Below, piece by piece: positions 11,783 to 24,485 of a DNA stretch of 64,000 nucleotides. The stretch is from Macrobrachium rosenbergii. Lineage: Eukaryota; Arthropoda; Malacostraca; Decapoda; Palaemonidae. The stretch covers positions 8,834,943-8,898,942 of the forward strand of contig NC_089794.1 of the NCBI RefSeq assembly GCF_040412425.1. The letters are read 5' to 3'. Below the pieces are notes generated by a model. The model made no database searches, was not told where the DNA came from, and was given only the letters and a program-made list of their open reading frames with translations. Every line of letters starts with the position of its first letter. The first letter of the stretch is position 1. The translations under genes and the position numbers were made by a program.

Positions 11783-12699
11783 CCGATTAATGTTATAATG
11801 ATTGTAATTTCTAAATCACACGTAGGAACAAAATGAACGAGTTCTGAAATGATTAATATAAACTCAAAGATTTGTAATTGGCTTCTTCGATATTAAAACG
11901 GCGCTTCAGCTGGATCATTTCATCAAAAGTATCTATTATTGCGCTTTGTAAATGTTTCTTATCTTAATTTTGTTTCATACCTTATAATTTTCTTATGCCT
12001 CATGCCTGTAATTTTTCTTCTTACCTGATACCTATATTTAACACCCTATAAAATTCTCACATCTAATGGATTAATTTCAGTTCATAATTTTCCTACATCA
12101 TAATTGATTTCATACCTTATTTATTTATTCATTACCTTGGAGACTTGAAATATGTAAACTTGAAAAAGAATCTTTAAAGGAAAAAAAAAGATATCTGAAA
12201 GCAAAAGAAAATTAGCATAAAGGGTGACCTATCCTCCTTACCCGAAGAGAAAAAATTTAAATTAATGAAATCTAGGAAAAATCTAGTTTTAATTTTTATG
12301 AAATATCCGAAATTGAACAAAAACTAACAGAAAATCAGAAAAATCAAATGCTACCCACCCGGTACGTGATTTTTAAAATTAAAGCTAATAACATTAGGAA
12401 AAAACGTAGAGTGGACCTACCCGGCATAAGGGAGAGAAGAAGAAACATTAATTACGATCGAAAATATCTAATTTAAAGTTGGTTTTTCTGTTGTATAAAA
12501 AAATGAAAGGATAACTTCCCCAAATAGATAAGAAATATATAAGAGAGGATAAATAAAGCAATTTATCTAGGAAACATAAAAAAAAAAATTGAATAATTAA
12601 GATTAGGAAAAATAAAATCTCAGGTAACCCTACAAGATATACACCACAAAAAAAAAAAATAATAATAATTAACTTGTCCCACTTTCTTGAAAGGCGCAG

Positions 12700-12733
<34 letters not shown>
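12700..12733 (+). repeat. (TC)n, tract 1 of C2
   Basis: Short TC tract, about half the length seen in C1, C3, C5 and C6. Confidence 0.98.
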
Positions 12734-12782
12734 CTACAGTTACTATTTTAACCAGTGAATTATTGAACTTAGGCGAGCCCCT

Positions 12783-12965
12783 TCACATGCATCTTCCCGC
12801 ATGCAATTGACGGAAGTCATTAACCTGCTGAATCTTTGGAAGTTCCATTCCTTCTGCTACCAACCCCTGGATGTCTCTTCTTGATCCCGTTTTCCTAAAA
12901 CTTCCTTCGACATTAGGTTTCCTTTCAAATGGATCCTTGTTAAAAAAAAAAAAAAATTTCGACAC
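12783..12965 (-). other. Exon-like minus-strand ORF, C2
   Basis: It reads DPFERKPNVEGSFRKTG and then RRDIQGLVAEGMELPK to the end, open for 60 residues. The C5 copy (38018-38209) gives the same peptide. A run of T then AACAAG precedes the DPF codons, resembling a splice acceptor. A CAG/GTTAAT donor-like site falls after KIQ. No family recognised. Confidence 0.25.
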
Positions 12966-13463
12966 AGGAATTCATGCAATAATAGTTTAATCATTAAGTA
13001 CAAAAAAAGAAAGGCAAAATCAACGTGTGACATTCATCCATAAATCCCCTTTAAGAGGCTTTTTATCCCATGAACCAACATACAGCTGGAGAGGAAAAAA
13101 TGGCAAAGATTCTTCTTCAATAAACCGATCATGAAATTACGGTGGAGCTCTGATAAGATCATTTTGATCACCACCGTCATCATAATCATCATCGACGTCG
13201 TCGTCACAGTTAAGTCCCATCACCCTCAGTCTGCCAAAGTTTATGGACTGATTCAATTAAAAGTTAAATCTCCTGGAAATTGACCTTTGATGTATCGGTC
13301 TTGAGTGGGAGGCTGCGGCTGGGAATGTGGGGGAAGGGCGGTATCCGGGTGGAGGAACGGGAGGAGAGAGAACGAAGGAGGAAGGTGAGAAGTTAGTGAG
13401 GAAAAAGTCAGATTCTCAGAAGAGGGGCACGAATTGTGGTTTTAGCTTTGCTCTAAATTAACT

Positions 13464-13465
<2 letters not shown>

Positions 13466-13504
<39 letters not shown>

Positions 13505-13505
13505 T
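13466..13505 (+). repeat. (TC)n, tract 2 of C2
   Basis: Shorter and interrupted compared with C1 and C6. Confidence 0.97.
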
Positions 13506-14968
13506 TTTATATAATCTCTCTGCTCTGCCATAGGCTTTCAATGGGGAAAGATGAAACCACTTTATAGACCATTGCGTCATGTTTAAATTTACACAACTTT
13601 ACGCCAATATATTTGTTTAGGTACTGCATGAGTAACTGGATATGATCTATCATAGGCTATAATATCGTATGCAATTATAATGTGGGTAAAAGTAACAATG
13701 TCTAAACCCTTGTATCTAAATACTCTTTTTATTTAAGAATTCTCCATTTCCATTGTTCTCTGTATTACTTTTCATCCTGAGCCTCTGGTCTCTTCTCACA
13801 AACAGCTTTTTTAACTTCTTGAACTTTCCTTTGCTCTCAATTTCACTTTTGACTTCGCTTAAATCCTTCTGTCTCTTTGGAAATCTTTCACCCCAAGATG
13901 ATGCTGTAATGGCAATTGGACAAATCAAAAAATAAATTAGAATCTTTAAAAAAAAAATCAAAATTATATGAACTCTGATACCTTGACGTTGGAGGTTATG
14001 TACTTGGCATCACCATAATTCTGTTTAGTAACTGACAGGAGAGAATTGTTGTTATAGGAAATTAGGTTTCATTCGGCCTACTTTGTCAGGTGTTCTACAG
14101 AGTAGCTTAATGTCTTAGGGCCTTTAGTATTTGGTAGAGACATGAGTATTAGTTCAGCAAATAAGGCTATGCAGTTTGCAAGAAATGCACCTTAAACTGC
14201 AATCATTCTCCTGTAAAATGTGGCAGGAAGTTGATGCCTGCCTTAAAAGAGATGTGAAACAGATTTGCGAATGGTGTAGTTAGTAGCGAACGAATGTAAA
14301 ATCTAAACGATCTTGTAAAATTCTCCTATCCCATGCACTCTTTTGTTTTACTAGACAGACATCCGACCCATAGGATAGATTTGGCAAAGGGAGGGTAGCA
14401 TCTACTTTTCGTAACTGAAAAATTATAATTATTTTCATTCAATTATTTTCTGATAATCTCAAATTTTACATTTTCGCAGTAGTACTATGGTTTTTTCATC
14501 TTAAAATATAAATGTTTGTAATATTTCAGATTAATCATGAACTAAATTCAACGTCATTTCTCCTAATTATTTTATGGATAAAATCACAGAGATAAATAAA
14601 CATCTATATCTGACACAAGGTGCAATTCAGCATGTGCATCTTTTTATAATCTTTGAAGGGAATAACAAATACAAAAGATTTTTTTCTACCATGTTCATAA
14701 TTTACAGTCATTTCCAGATGCATTAAAGTAAATACATTGTGGATACAGTATACATATAAACTCGTATTTACAGCCTTTAATTTAAAAGGAATCCTTTCAC
14801 ATTAAAAATAAAATCTAGATTAATGTGAAAAGAACCTCTTTTGCATATCCAGCTGTTACTTCATGTGGAAAATAGTAAGTTAAACTCCCAGGTTAATCCG
14901 TCGTGGATAAATTAGGTGGGGGTATAGAGACAGACTAAACTTCGAATGAAAATATACTTTCTGGTTTT

Positions 14969-15388
14969 TAGTTGTCTGTAAAAGAAAACTATTGTGCCAG
15001 CTTTGTCTGTCCGCTCGGACTTTATTTATTCCGTCCGCACTTTCTTCTGTCCGCACTTTTCCTATCCACCCTCAGATCTTAATAACTACGGAGGCTACAG
15101 GGTTGCAAACTATCCACCCTCCAATCATAAAACATACCAAAATTGCAGCCCTCTAGCCTCAGTAGATTTTATTTGATTTAAGGTTAAAGGTAGCCATAAT
15201 CGTGCCTCTGGCAACGGCATAGGATAGGCCACCACCGGGCCTTGGTTAAAGTTTCATGGGCCGCGGCTCGTCCAGTATTATACCAAGACCACGGAAAGAT
15301 AGATCTATTTTCGGTGGCTTTGATTATTTTCTGTAATGTACAGAAAACTCGATTGCGCCGAAGTTCCTTCGGTGCATTTTTTACTTGT
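14969..15388 (+). mobile_element. Element X, C2 copy
   Basis: Same ends and order as the C1 copy: AGTTGTCTGTAAAAG start, GTCCGCAC words, internal foldback, CCACCACCGGGCC and a CTTGTTA end. A small change near 15329 replaces the TACGCTGTAGCGGC word with TTTTCTGTAATG. Confidence 0.7.
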
Positions 15389-15971
15389 TAAAATCGTCCT
15401 CATTTAAAACTCTATGATGAATTTTTCAGAGAGAAAATGCTGGAATTGGCGACAGTTACGTTGCTTTTAATGGCTGTTACAGTGTTCTGAAATCTGGGGA
15501 CAAAAGCATTCTTATCGAAATTAAGATACTGACAAAGGAAATCTGTTCACAAACTAAAGCAAAGAACTGGGTATGTTTGGCATAAAAGGTATATCTTAGA
15601 AAACTTTTCCCCAAAATCGAGTTAATTGTAACCTACCTTTGATGGCTTGTATTGTTTACATTTTAAATGGATGAGTTTTACTGGCTTTCATATGTTTTAT
15701 TGATTATTTAATAAAAAAAGACCTATCACTGGAGAACCACTACACAATCACGTGCAAATTGGAAATAGATTTTGCACTTCACTTTGAGATCGAACCCACA
15801 ACCTCCCGAGTGGAAAGTGAGAAAACTACTGAAGCAAAGAGGTCACTCTGTGGCTGGCTGTGACTACTGTGGGTCAGTTGGTTAAATTCTTGCCTCATCC
15901 GGTCAATGTTTTGGACGCGAACTGGCCGTGAGGAAACAATTTATTTTTACTCATTATTATTTTTGTTCTCT

Positions 15972-16948
15972 TACACTGAGGTAACTAATGTCAATTTGTA
16001 AAGGAAAAACCTTTGAGCGAGGTAAACAAACTTAATTTGGCAAGAAAATGTCTTTTACTGAGGTAAATAACCTTGCCAGTATAAAGAAAACACATCTACT
16101 GAGGTAAATAAATTTTGTCAATGAGACCCCTTAACACAGTCATTCAGTTATCTCAGTAAACTGTTGCTCTTTGTTTTACCAATTTACTTTCTATTCTGAT
16201 TTTCCCACCTATTTGTAAATTATACTACAGGGAGCATTTATTAGTATTAAATCAAATCCAGAGGCTATTTATCTCAGTGAAAGGTTTTACCTAGATATAT
16301 TGAAGTTATTTCCCTCTGTGCAAATAACCCCAGTAAAAGATTTTTCCTTTAAATGGTGGGCTTATTTCCTCCACTCAAAGGCTTGCCTATGATATGAGGT
16401 TATTTACCGAATTAAAAGGTTTTCCTTGACACAGTAGGGTCTGTTTCTCTCATGGAGGGCTTTTATTTACCACACCAAGGCTATTCACCTCGTTTTTCTT
16501 AACACTCAGGAGTTTTTCTAGTACTCAGGATTCCTTAGCCCAGTAGAATCTTTTACCTTGATTGGTGAGATTGATTACCTTATCAAAAGCTTTCCTTCAC
16601 TTGGTGGGATGATGAAATCATAAAAAGCTTTGCCATGATGTCACATTATTAATTTTAATAAAAGACTTGGTCTTGACACATTAGGTTAATTACCTTACTA
16701 GTGATGTAGGGAGGTTTTCCACCTCGGTGGATTTTTCCTTGACATAATCAGGATAATTATCCCATGAATAATCTTCTGTGTGTCACAGAGAGATTTTTGT
16801 AACCCACTAAAAAGGTTTATTGACACAGATGTTACGTGACTCATTAATAAGCCCTCCTTTGATATAATGAGGTTACTCGACTCAAAAAGGGTATTATGGA
16901 CACTGCATGGCTTATTCACCTAAGTAAAACAGTTTCTATTGAAACAGC
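15972..16948. repeat. Diverged 40-bp satellite block, C2
   Basis: Same inverted-then-direct layout as C1. About one monomer (ending TTACGTTACTTACC in C5) is missing between roughly 16560 and 16580, and local scrambling (AGTACTCAGG repeated) occurs near 16505-16530. Confidence 0.75.
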
Positions 16949-17380
16949 TAGAGCCATGACCCATCGAAGAAACGTCTACAAAGATAAATAGACAAAGGCT
17001 GCAGAATAATTTTTAACTTTTCCATTGTAATAATCCTAGCATACCTTTCGTATAAAAGTGATTATTTAAATATCAACGCTGAGTCGGCTAGTTCTAGCTT
17101 CAGGAACGTCATGTACCATCCAGAAGCTCCGACTAGGATACCTTCCTGCTAAATATTTATTCAGAGGCCTCTACTTTTGTAGGTTTATATGATTTTTTTT
17201 TTTTTTTATGATTTTTATATGATTTTGTATTGCATAGGTGCCATTATATTTAGGTACCGATTTTATGGATCATCCATCATGGTTCTTGTGTTTAAATTTC
17301 CGTACAAGTCTTCTAAATAGTCGAATTGTTTCTAAGTCCCGAGATCCGTAAAAATAAGAATGATGCGTCCCGTAAATAAT

Positions 17381-17662
17381 AGCGCCGTCAGCGCAACTCG
17401 TGCGGTACACTGCAGACATTACTTGAGGTTCTTTTGCAGCGTGCTTTTCTGCCCCTACCTGCAACCCCTTTCGTTTCTTTTGCTGTACCTCCTTTCATAT
17501 TTTTTCTTCCACCATACTTTCCACCCGCTCCTAACAAACGCGAGGTTTTACTCCTGTTACACCTTTAAAACGTTTTACTCTCAATTTCCGTTTCAGCGCA
17601 GAGAGACGTCTTAGGTCTCAGTACTTCGCGTTTGGCCTAAATTTTATATTCAATTCAATTCG
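17381..17662 (+). mobile_element. SINE-like element D, C2 copy
   Basis: Starts AGCGCCGTCAGCGCAACTCG and ends TTCAATTCAATTC. It contains the same CAACCCCTTTCG and GTTTCAGCGCAGAG words as the other copies. Confidence 0.7.
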
Positions 17663-17692
17663 AGAATGATACGATAACTAACAGAGAGTAGT

Positions 17693-17693
<1 letters not shown>

Positions 17694-17755
<62 letters not shown>
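17694..17755 (+). repeat. (AAT)n, C2
   Basis: Same position relative to SINE-D as in C1. Confidence 0.99.
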
Positions 17756-17756
<1 letters not shown>

Positions 17757-18413
17757 TCCTACATTCATGTTATCTCAAAACTCCATCACGATCTTTAAGC
17801 GAAATCACAGGTGCGTTCAACTTTAAAAAGATGAACAATATCTCCCATCGACTAATCGGTCACAATTTAACTAAAGGAAATCAATTATTTGAACGCTTTT
17901 TGGCATTCATTTTTTGAGAGAAGCTCTGTAGTTTCTATTACTGTTCGTTCTTTCCCTTCATCAGTCTTCTATTCAAAGGAAAACCGTTGCACCGAACACT
18001 AGCGTTTCTTTGCTTTCGTTTGTCAAAGAAAGTTTTTATCTACATTCATCCATTTCTAACAGGTATACATTGTCCCCAGGTGTGTAGGTTTTGTTAATGA
18101 AACTGAATACAAGGATGAAGAGAAAATATATTTCAAATGGTTTACAATACACTAAAGAATTGTAAAAACTTTTATCTCCCTTCCGGTATTATGGATTGAA
18201 AGAAGCATCAAAGCGGTTTCAATGAAAATGTCTTTGATGCCAGAAAAAAAAGCATTAATTGGTGGACTTTTTCTTTGATGAACAGATTTTAAACCTGTTT
18301 ATTCTATACTGTTTATTCTATGGAGTTTCCATCTCTTTGAAGAATTAAAAAAATACAACGTTGAATGTGCGTCCTTGATGCAGTGTTCTAAATGATGAAT
18401 TCTCTCTCTTTTA

Positions 18414-18608
18414 GTGGAAAGCAACGAATCTGAGACTAAGTGCGCATATTATGCCCAGTCGGAAAGCGGGGAAATAGCAGCATGGAAGAGAATGATGAAA
18501 AAGTTATGGAAGTTAAAAGGTATAACAGACCATAAAGAATCCATTATCGAGGCTATGAATGTAAAGATTGTGACCTACAGTGTCCCACTGAAAATTATTT
18601 TTTCTTGA
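18414..18608 (+). other. Exon-like plus-strand ORF, C2
   Basis: Directly after TTCTCTCTCTTTTAG, a good splice-acceptor-like sequence, the frame reads ESNESETKCAYYAQ and then SGEIAAWKRMMKKLWK, open for 63 residues. AAAAG/GTATAA inside it could be a donor. C6 (54039-54233) keeps the frame through two offsetting indels. C1, C4 and C5 are shifted by one extra G (CTGGAGAC). The product is unknown. It could be a relic exon carried in the unit or chance. Confidence 0.2.
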
Positions 18609-18846
18609 AAATTATTGAAAAACAGGAAATGACATCAATTTCCCCAACGTTTCATTAAACATTGTGTTATTGTTTCGCCAATAAGAGTAATTTCTTATCA
18701 ATAGGGATCTGCTTCATTAGGGCTTTTTTAACAATGTCAAAGTTCTCTCCCGCCATTTGTCTTGTAACCTGTTGCTTTAATATTCTCAAAGTCATGTTTT
18801 CTCTTACCGGTTATATATTGCATTGTGAACCTTTTATCCTGACATC

Positions 18847-18867
18847 AGAGAGTGAGAGAGAGAGAGA
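18847..18867 (+). repeat. (GA)n, tract 3 of C2
   Basis: Contracted GA tract with one T interruption. Confidence 0.95.
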
Positions 18868-19399
18868 AAAGTAAATTCACGAATAAACTCTCTTTCCAAG
18901 AATCATTAGAGTATCTTACCTTCAGTGTAATCATTCTCTCATTCCTCACACACCCAGTCCCTATTTACTCCTCATCCCTTCCCCAAGACCGCCCCCTTCC
19001 ACCACTCACCCACTCGGGCCTTCCAATCACGATCGATAAATCAAAGGCCAATTTCCAAGAGATTTAACTTTTAATGGAGTCAATCCAAAAAAAAAAAAAC
19101 TGGCAGTTTTAGGGTGATGACGGACTCTCCAATTTGACGCTGATAATGATGATCCTTTATCGAAGCCTAAAGGTGAATTTATAATCGGGTTATTAAAGAT
19201 CTCCATTTTTTTTTCCTTTTCAATTTAGATGGATGTCATGAGGAGAATTTTAGAATGTTTAACATTATTTTCCAGAAATGAACAGTTTTGATGTTGTTGG
19301 TTAGATTTGTTTGGTGAAAGACCGATGGGGAAGGCAACCCAAGGGGAAAAATAGATAATGATAGATAGAGAAACTAATAAAGGTAATAAAGTAAGTCTG

Positions 19400-19438
19400 T
19401 AGAGAGAGAGTGAGAGAGAAAGAGAGAGTCTGTAAAGT

Positions 19439-19489
<51 letters not shown>
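19400..19489 (+). repeat. (GA)n, tract 4 of C2 (compound)
   Basis: Two GA runs separated by TCTGTAAAGTTA, a duplication of the flank AGTCTGTA inside the tract. Confidence 0.98.
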
Positions 19490-19491
<2 letters not shown>

Positions 19492-19811
19492 AAAAATGGG
19501 AAGACAGAAAATGGGTTCGTTCTTGAAGGATAAGTTGATGAAAATCTTAAGCTGTAAGAGAATTCTAAACCTTCTAAGGAGAGGAGAGGACGCGAAATAA
19601 GGCAGGAGAGGTAAGAATGGCAACTACTCTGTGTATCCCTCTCAGTAATTAGTAAGATGGTTTTAGTGGTAAATTAGTCATTATTGGTATACGTCCGACA
19701 TTAGCCACCTGTTGTGTAGTTGGGGAGGCAGGGGGGTTGTTCACTCAATAAATATTTACATAAAATTCTATGAAAATCCGTTCTTTCGTTCTTAAGTTAT
19801 TTTCTAAGACA

Positions 19812-19812
<1 letters not shown>

Positions 19813-19875
<63 letters not shown>
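19813..19875 (+). repeat. (CA)n, C2
   Basis: Long pure CA run, about 62 bp. Confidence 0.99.
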
Positions 19876-19877
<2 letters not shown>

Positions 19878-20412
19878 GGACACGGGTTGGTTTCAACGTT
19901 GGGTTACTTTACACCAACAACGTTATGAAATCCAGGTCCCTCAACCCAACTGGGGTTATTTTTTAAAAGGATTCAGAGGCCTTGTGTGAACACCTGAACT
20001 GGCCGAACCAACCGAGAATAAAAATAGTGAAAACATTCCCTTTGGCAACTTCGTTAGTGGAGATGATAAGAATTCTGGCATATTACGCATTAATGGCTGA
20101 AAGGCAAAGAAAATTTTACTAGGTGTTAGAAATAAAATAGGATATACATAAAACAGTAAAGATAAATAATGATGCCAAAGTAAAGTCACAGGGAAGTAAT
20201 TATGCCTTAAACGGCAGTAACTGACGTTAAGTTTCAGTACTAGGTAAGTACAAATTCAAAAATAAACTGTAAGCACCGAGGTGGAAGGACAAATGATTTT
20301 GATTGTGGATTGAGAAATTCAGAGCGAGATTTAGAAAGATAAGACTTAATGTCAGATGGGAAATAGGAGGAAACTGGAATTACTGTAGAAAAGGAGATCA
20401 AATGCACAATGG

Positions 20413-20415
<3 letters not shown>

Positions 20416-20482
<67 letters not shown>
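20416..20482 (+). repeat. (GA)n, tract 1 of C3
   Basis: GA run of about 66 bp. Confidence 0.99.
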
Positions 20483-20485
<3 letters not shown>

Positions 20486-20568
20486 AGGAGGGAACTGAGA
20501 CAGATGGGGAATCACAAAGTGATTGAAAAATAGAAATTAAGAAAAACTGGAAGGGAGATATGAATTCA

Positions 20569-20572
<4 letters not shown>

Positions 20573-20639
<67 letters not shown>
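20573..20639 (+). repeat. (GA)n, tract 2 of C3
   Basis: Pure GA run followed by AATTCACAAATATCACC. Confidence 0.99.
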
Positions 20640-20642
<3 letters not shown>

Positions 20643-21849
20643 TCACAAATATCACCAACTTTCAAGAATCATTGAATACCTTATCCTCACTGAGATCATT
20701 CTCGCTTTCCTCACATTCTTAAACCCACTTAATCGATTTATATGGCGTATGATACTAATGTCTTTGCAGAGGTATCTTATATACTACCGTTTTACAGGAA
20801 ATCTTGGACGCAGAATTTTCATACGGGTTTCAATTTAATAAAGAAGAAATGAAGAATAAGAAAAAGTCATTTAAGATAAAAAGGAAAAAATCTGTTATTC
20901 CGCAAGTTCAACATCGATTGTACCTCACGAGGAAAATGATTTTCACTGCTAAATAAAAATCTTACAAATCAAGTTTTTCGTTTCCCTGAGATAATGCTAC
21001 AAATGGTGAAGTTTTATTTTATATATTTTCAAGTTATTTTTATCTTTTTTTATTGTAAAACGTCCCTTGCTATTCTAAAATTCATCAGCAGAAATGTGAG
21101 ACGGGTTTCCTAGCCATGGTATTGATGTTCATTTCTATCCCTTGTAAAGCGAGTGATTTGTCTCCCTAAGGCAATGCCTCCAATGGCGGAGTATCATTTC
21201 TGATTCTAAAGCATTTCCTTTACGGCAAGATTTTTCTGTTGTTTTAAAACGTTCTTTTGCAGTGTAGCGCTGTTGAGCGGTTTTCCTGGCAGTGACATTA
21301 TAATGCCGAGTCTGATGAGTTTCAGTGTAGTTTCTGATGTGTATTATTAATGTTTTGTGAATTTTTTATTTTATTGTATTGGCATATTCTTATTTCTTGG
21401 TTGTTCTCAGTTTCTTCTGTTTTATGTGAGGTTGTTGTTTTTCCTTCATTTGTTCTATATGAGTGCTTGCTGTTTGTGATGATGCATATTTTCATTAACA
21501 GCATTAATGGCATTAATGACATGCTGATGGGGGTGTATATTTGAAAATATTCCTTTCATGACAATAATAAGCATAATAATGCGGATAATTTTTAGGATTT
21601 TTTTGTTTTTGTAAAATTTGCCGTGGAATAATATGGCTTTACTCTTCTTGAATAATAATAATGATAATAATAATAATAATTATTAATTTTAGGAGTTTTT
21701 GGTTGAAATTAAATTTTTCATGAAATAATATTTCTTTACGAATAGAAAATATAGAAAAAATAACTGATAAGACTCAAAATAATCAAATTGTACAACTAGT
21801 GGACGCTGAGTCTGACATTTATAGAAAGGGAACTCTTGATAGGATAGAT

Positions 21850-22049
21850 GGATCTGTCCTAGATAGTGATCCCCAAGAGAGTTCGGGGGTCATTATCTAG
21901 GACTAATATTTGTTGGGGGTCATTATTTTTTATATTTACAATATTTTGTTTATTTTTTACGGTAATTCCCAACGGGCTTGTACTAAACACGCCGCAAAGG
22001 TGGATGCATACCGAGTTAACCCTGGTGGGTCACTATCTAGGAAAGATCC
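21850..22049. repeat. Inverted-repeat cluster (MITE-like), C3
   Basis: Hairpin arms at 21856-21874 and 21885-21903, with the outer arm at 22027-22049. Arms match C2 almost exactly. Confidence 0.6.
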
Positions 22050-22953
22050 CGATTAATGTTATAATGATTGTAATTTCTAAATCACACGTAGGAACAAAAT
22101 GAACGAGTTCTGAAGTGATTGATATAAACTCAGAGATTTGTAATTGGCTTCTTCGATATTAAAACGGCGCTTCAGCTGGATCATTTCATCAAAAGTATCT
22201 ATTATTGCGCTTTGTAAATGTTTCTTATCTTAATTTTGTTTCATACCTTATAATTTTCTTATGCCTCATGCCTGTAATTTTTCTTCTTACCCCATACCTA
22301 TATTTAACACCCTATAAAATTCTCACATCTAACGGATTAATTTCAGTTCATAATTTTCCTACAGCATAATTGATTTCATACCTTATTTATTTATTCATTA
22401 CCTTGGAGACTTGAAATATGTATACTTGAAAAAGAATCTTTAATGGAAAAAAAAATATCTCAAAGCAAAAGAAAATTAGCAGAAAGGGTGACCTATCCTC
22501 CTTACGTGAAGAGAAAAAAATGTAAATTAATGAAAACTAGGAAAAATCTAGTTTTAATTTTTATGAAATATCCGAAATTGAGCAAAAACTAACAGAAAAT
22601 CGGAAAAATCAAATGCTACCCACCCGGTACGTGATTTTTAAAAATTAAAGCTAATAACATTAAGAAAAAACGTAGAGTGGACCTACCCGGCATAAGGGAG
22701 AGACGAAGGAACATTAATTACGATCGAAAATATCTAATTTAAAGTTGGTTTTTATGTTGTATAAAAAAATGAAAAGATAACTTACCTACAAGAGAGGATA
22801 AATAAAGCAATTTATTTAGGAAACATTTTAATTAAATAAAAATTTGAATAATTAAGATTAGGAAAAATAAAGTCTCGGGTAATTCTAGAAGATATACACC
22901 ACAAAAATTATAAAAAAATTAATAATTAACTTGTCCCACTTTCTTGAAAGGGG

Positions 22954-22956
<3 letters not shown>

Positions 22957-23022
<66 letters not shown>
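22957..23022 (+). repeat. (TC)n, tract 1 of C3
   Basis: Pure TC run. Confidence 0.99.
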
Positions 23023-23024
<2 letters not shown>

Positions 23025-23121
23025 ACAGATACTATTTTAACCAGTGAATTATTGAACTTAGACGAGCCCCTTCACATGCATCTTCCCACATGCAATTGAC
23101 GGAAGTCATTAACCTACTGAA

Positions 23122-23325
23122 TCAGTGGCATTCTGCTACCAACCCCTGGATGTCTCTTCTTGATCCCGTTTTCCCTAAAGTTCCTTCGACATTAGGTTTC
23201 CTTTCAAATGGATCCTTGTTAAAAAAATAAATAAAATTTCGACACAGGAATTCATGCAATAATAGTTTAATCATTGAAGACGAAAATAAAAAAAAAGGAA
23301 AAATCGACGTGTAACATTCATCCAT
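23122..23325 (-). other. Exon-like minus-strand ORF, C3
   Basis: It reads DPFERKPNVEGTLGKTGS and RRDIQGLVAE, then is cut by a small deletion before the GMELPK part seen in C2. It is the same exon-like segment as in the other units and is unidentified. Confidence 0.2.
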
Positions 23326-23624
23326 AAATCCCCTTTAAGAGACTTTTACCAACATAAAGCTGGAGAGGAAAAATGGCAAAGATTCTTCTTCAATAAACCG
23401 ATCATGAAATTACGGTGGAGCTCTAAGATAATTTTCATCACCATCGTCATCATAATCATCATCGACGTCGTCGTCATACTTAAGTCCTGAAGTCATCACC
23501 TTAAGTCTGCCAAAGTTTATGGAATGACTCAATTAAAAGTTAAATCTCCTGGAAATTGGCCTTTGATGTATCGGTCATGAGTGGGAGGCTGCGGTTGGGA
23601 AATGTGGGGGAAGGGCGGTATTGG

Positions 23625-23640
23625 CGGTATCCCCCTTCCA
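23625..23640. other. Deletion junction inside C3
   Basis: GGCGGTATCC on the left (as at 2930 in C1) is joined to CCCCCTTCCACC on the right (as at 18991 in C2). The two sides overlap by CC. In C5 these points are about 5.7 kb apart. Confidence 0.9.
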
Positions 23641-24090
23641 CCACTCACCCACTCGGGCCATCCAATCACGATCTATAAATCAAAGGCGAATTTCCAAAAG
23701 ATTTAACTTTTAATTGAGTCAATCCAAAAAAAACTCCGGCAGTTTTAGGGTGATGACGGACTCCCCAGTTTGACGCTGATAATGATGATCCTTTATCGAA
23801 GACTGACGGTGAATTTATAATCGGGTTATTGAAGATCTACCTTTTTTTTTTTTTTTCTTTTCAACTTTGTGGTGGTGAAGTCTTTCGAGATGTGATTTCT
23901 AGATGGATGTCATGAGGAGAATTTTAGAATGTTTAAGATTATTTTCCAGAAATGAACAGTTTTGATGTCCTTGGTTAGATTTGTTTGGTGAAAGACCGCT
24001 GGGGAAGGCAACCCAAGGGGAAAAATAGATAATGATAGATAGAAAAGATAATGATAGATAGAGAAACCTAATAAAGGCAATAAAGTAAGT

Positions 24091-24092
<2 letters not shown>

Positions 24093-24137
<45 letters not shown>
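24093..24137 (+). repeat. (GA)n, tract 4 of C3
   Basis: GA run of about 45 bp before AAGCTAAAAATGGGAAG. Confidence 0.99.
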
Positions 24138-24140
<3 letters not shown>

Positions 24141-24461
24141 TAAAAATGGGAAGACAGAGAATGGGTTCATTCTTGAAGGATAAGTTGATGAAAATCTTAA
24201 GCTGGAAGAGAATTCTAAACCTTCTAAGGAGAGGAGAGGACGCGAAATAAGGCAAAAGGGTTAAGAATGGCAACTACTCTGTGTACCTCTCTCAGTAATT
24301 AGGAAGATGGTTTTAGTGGTAAATTGTTCTTTATTGGTATGCGTCCGACATTAGCCACCTGTTGTGTAGTTGGGGAGGCAGGGGGGTTGTTCACTCAATA
24401 TATACTTACATCAAATTCTAAAAATATCCGTTCTTTCGTTCTTAAGATATTTCTAAGCAAT

Positions 24462-24485
24462 CACACACATACACACACACACACA
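24462..24485 (+). repeat. (CA)n, C3
   Basis: Short CA run with one T interruption. Confidence 0.95.

Larger units (their letters stand above)
10089..20344 (+). repeat. Macrosatellite unit C2 (about 10.26 kb)
   Basis: This is a full tandem copy with the same element order as C1. AT-rich DNA at 10386-12699 and 13506-14968 has no recognisable gene. From about 10.8 to 17.1 kb its variants mostly agree with C5: the minus-strand exon-like ORF peptide is nearly identical to that of C5. Near 18192 it instead shares variants with C4. It lacks roughly one 40-bp satellite monomer near 16497-16580 relative to C5. Its GA tract at 18847 is short and its CA tract at 19813 is long, so microsatellite lengths drift independently of the unit. 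Confidence 0.93.
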
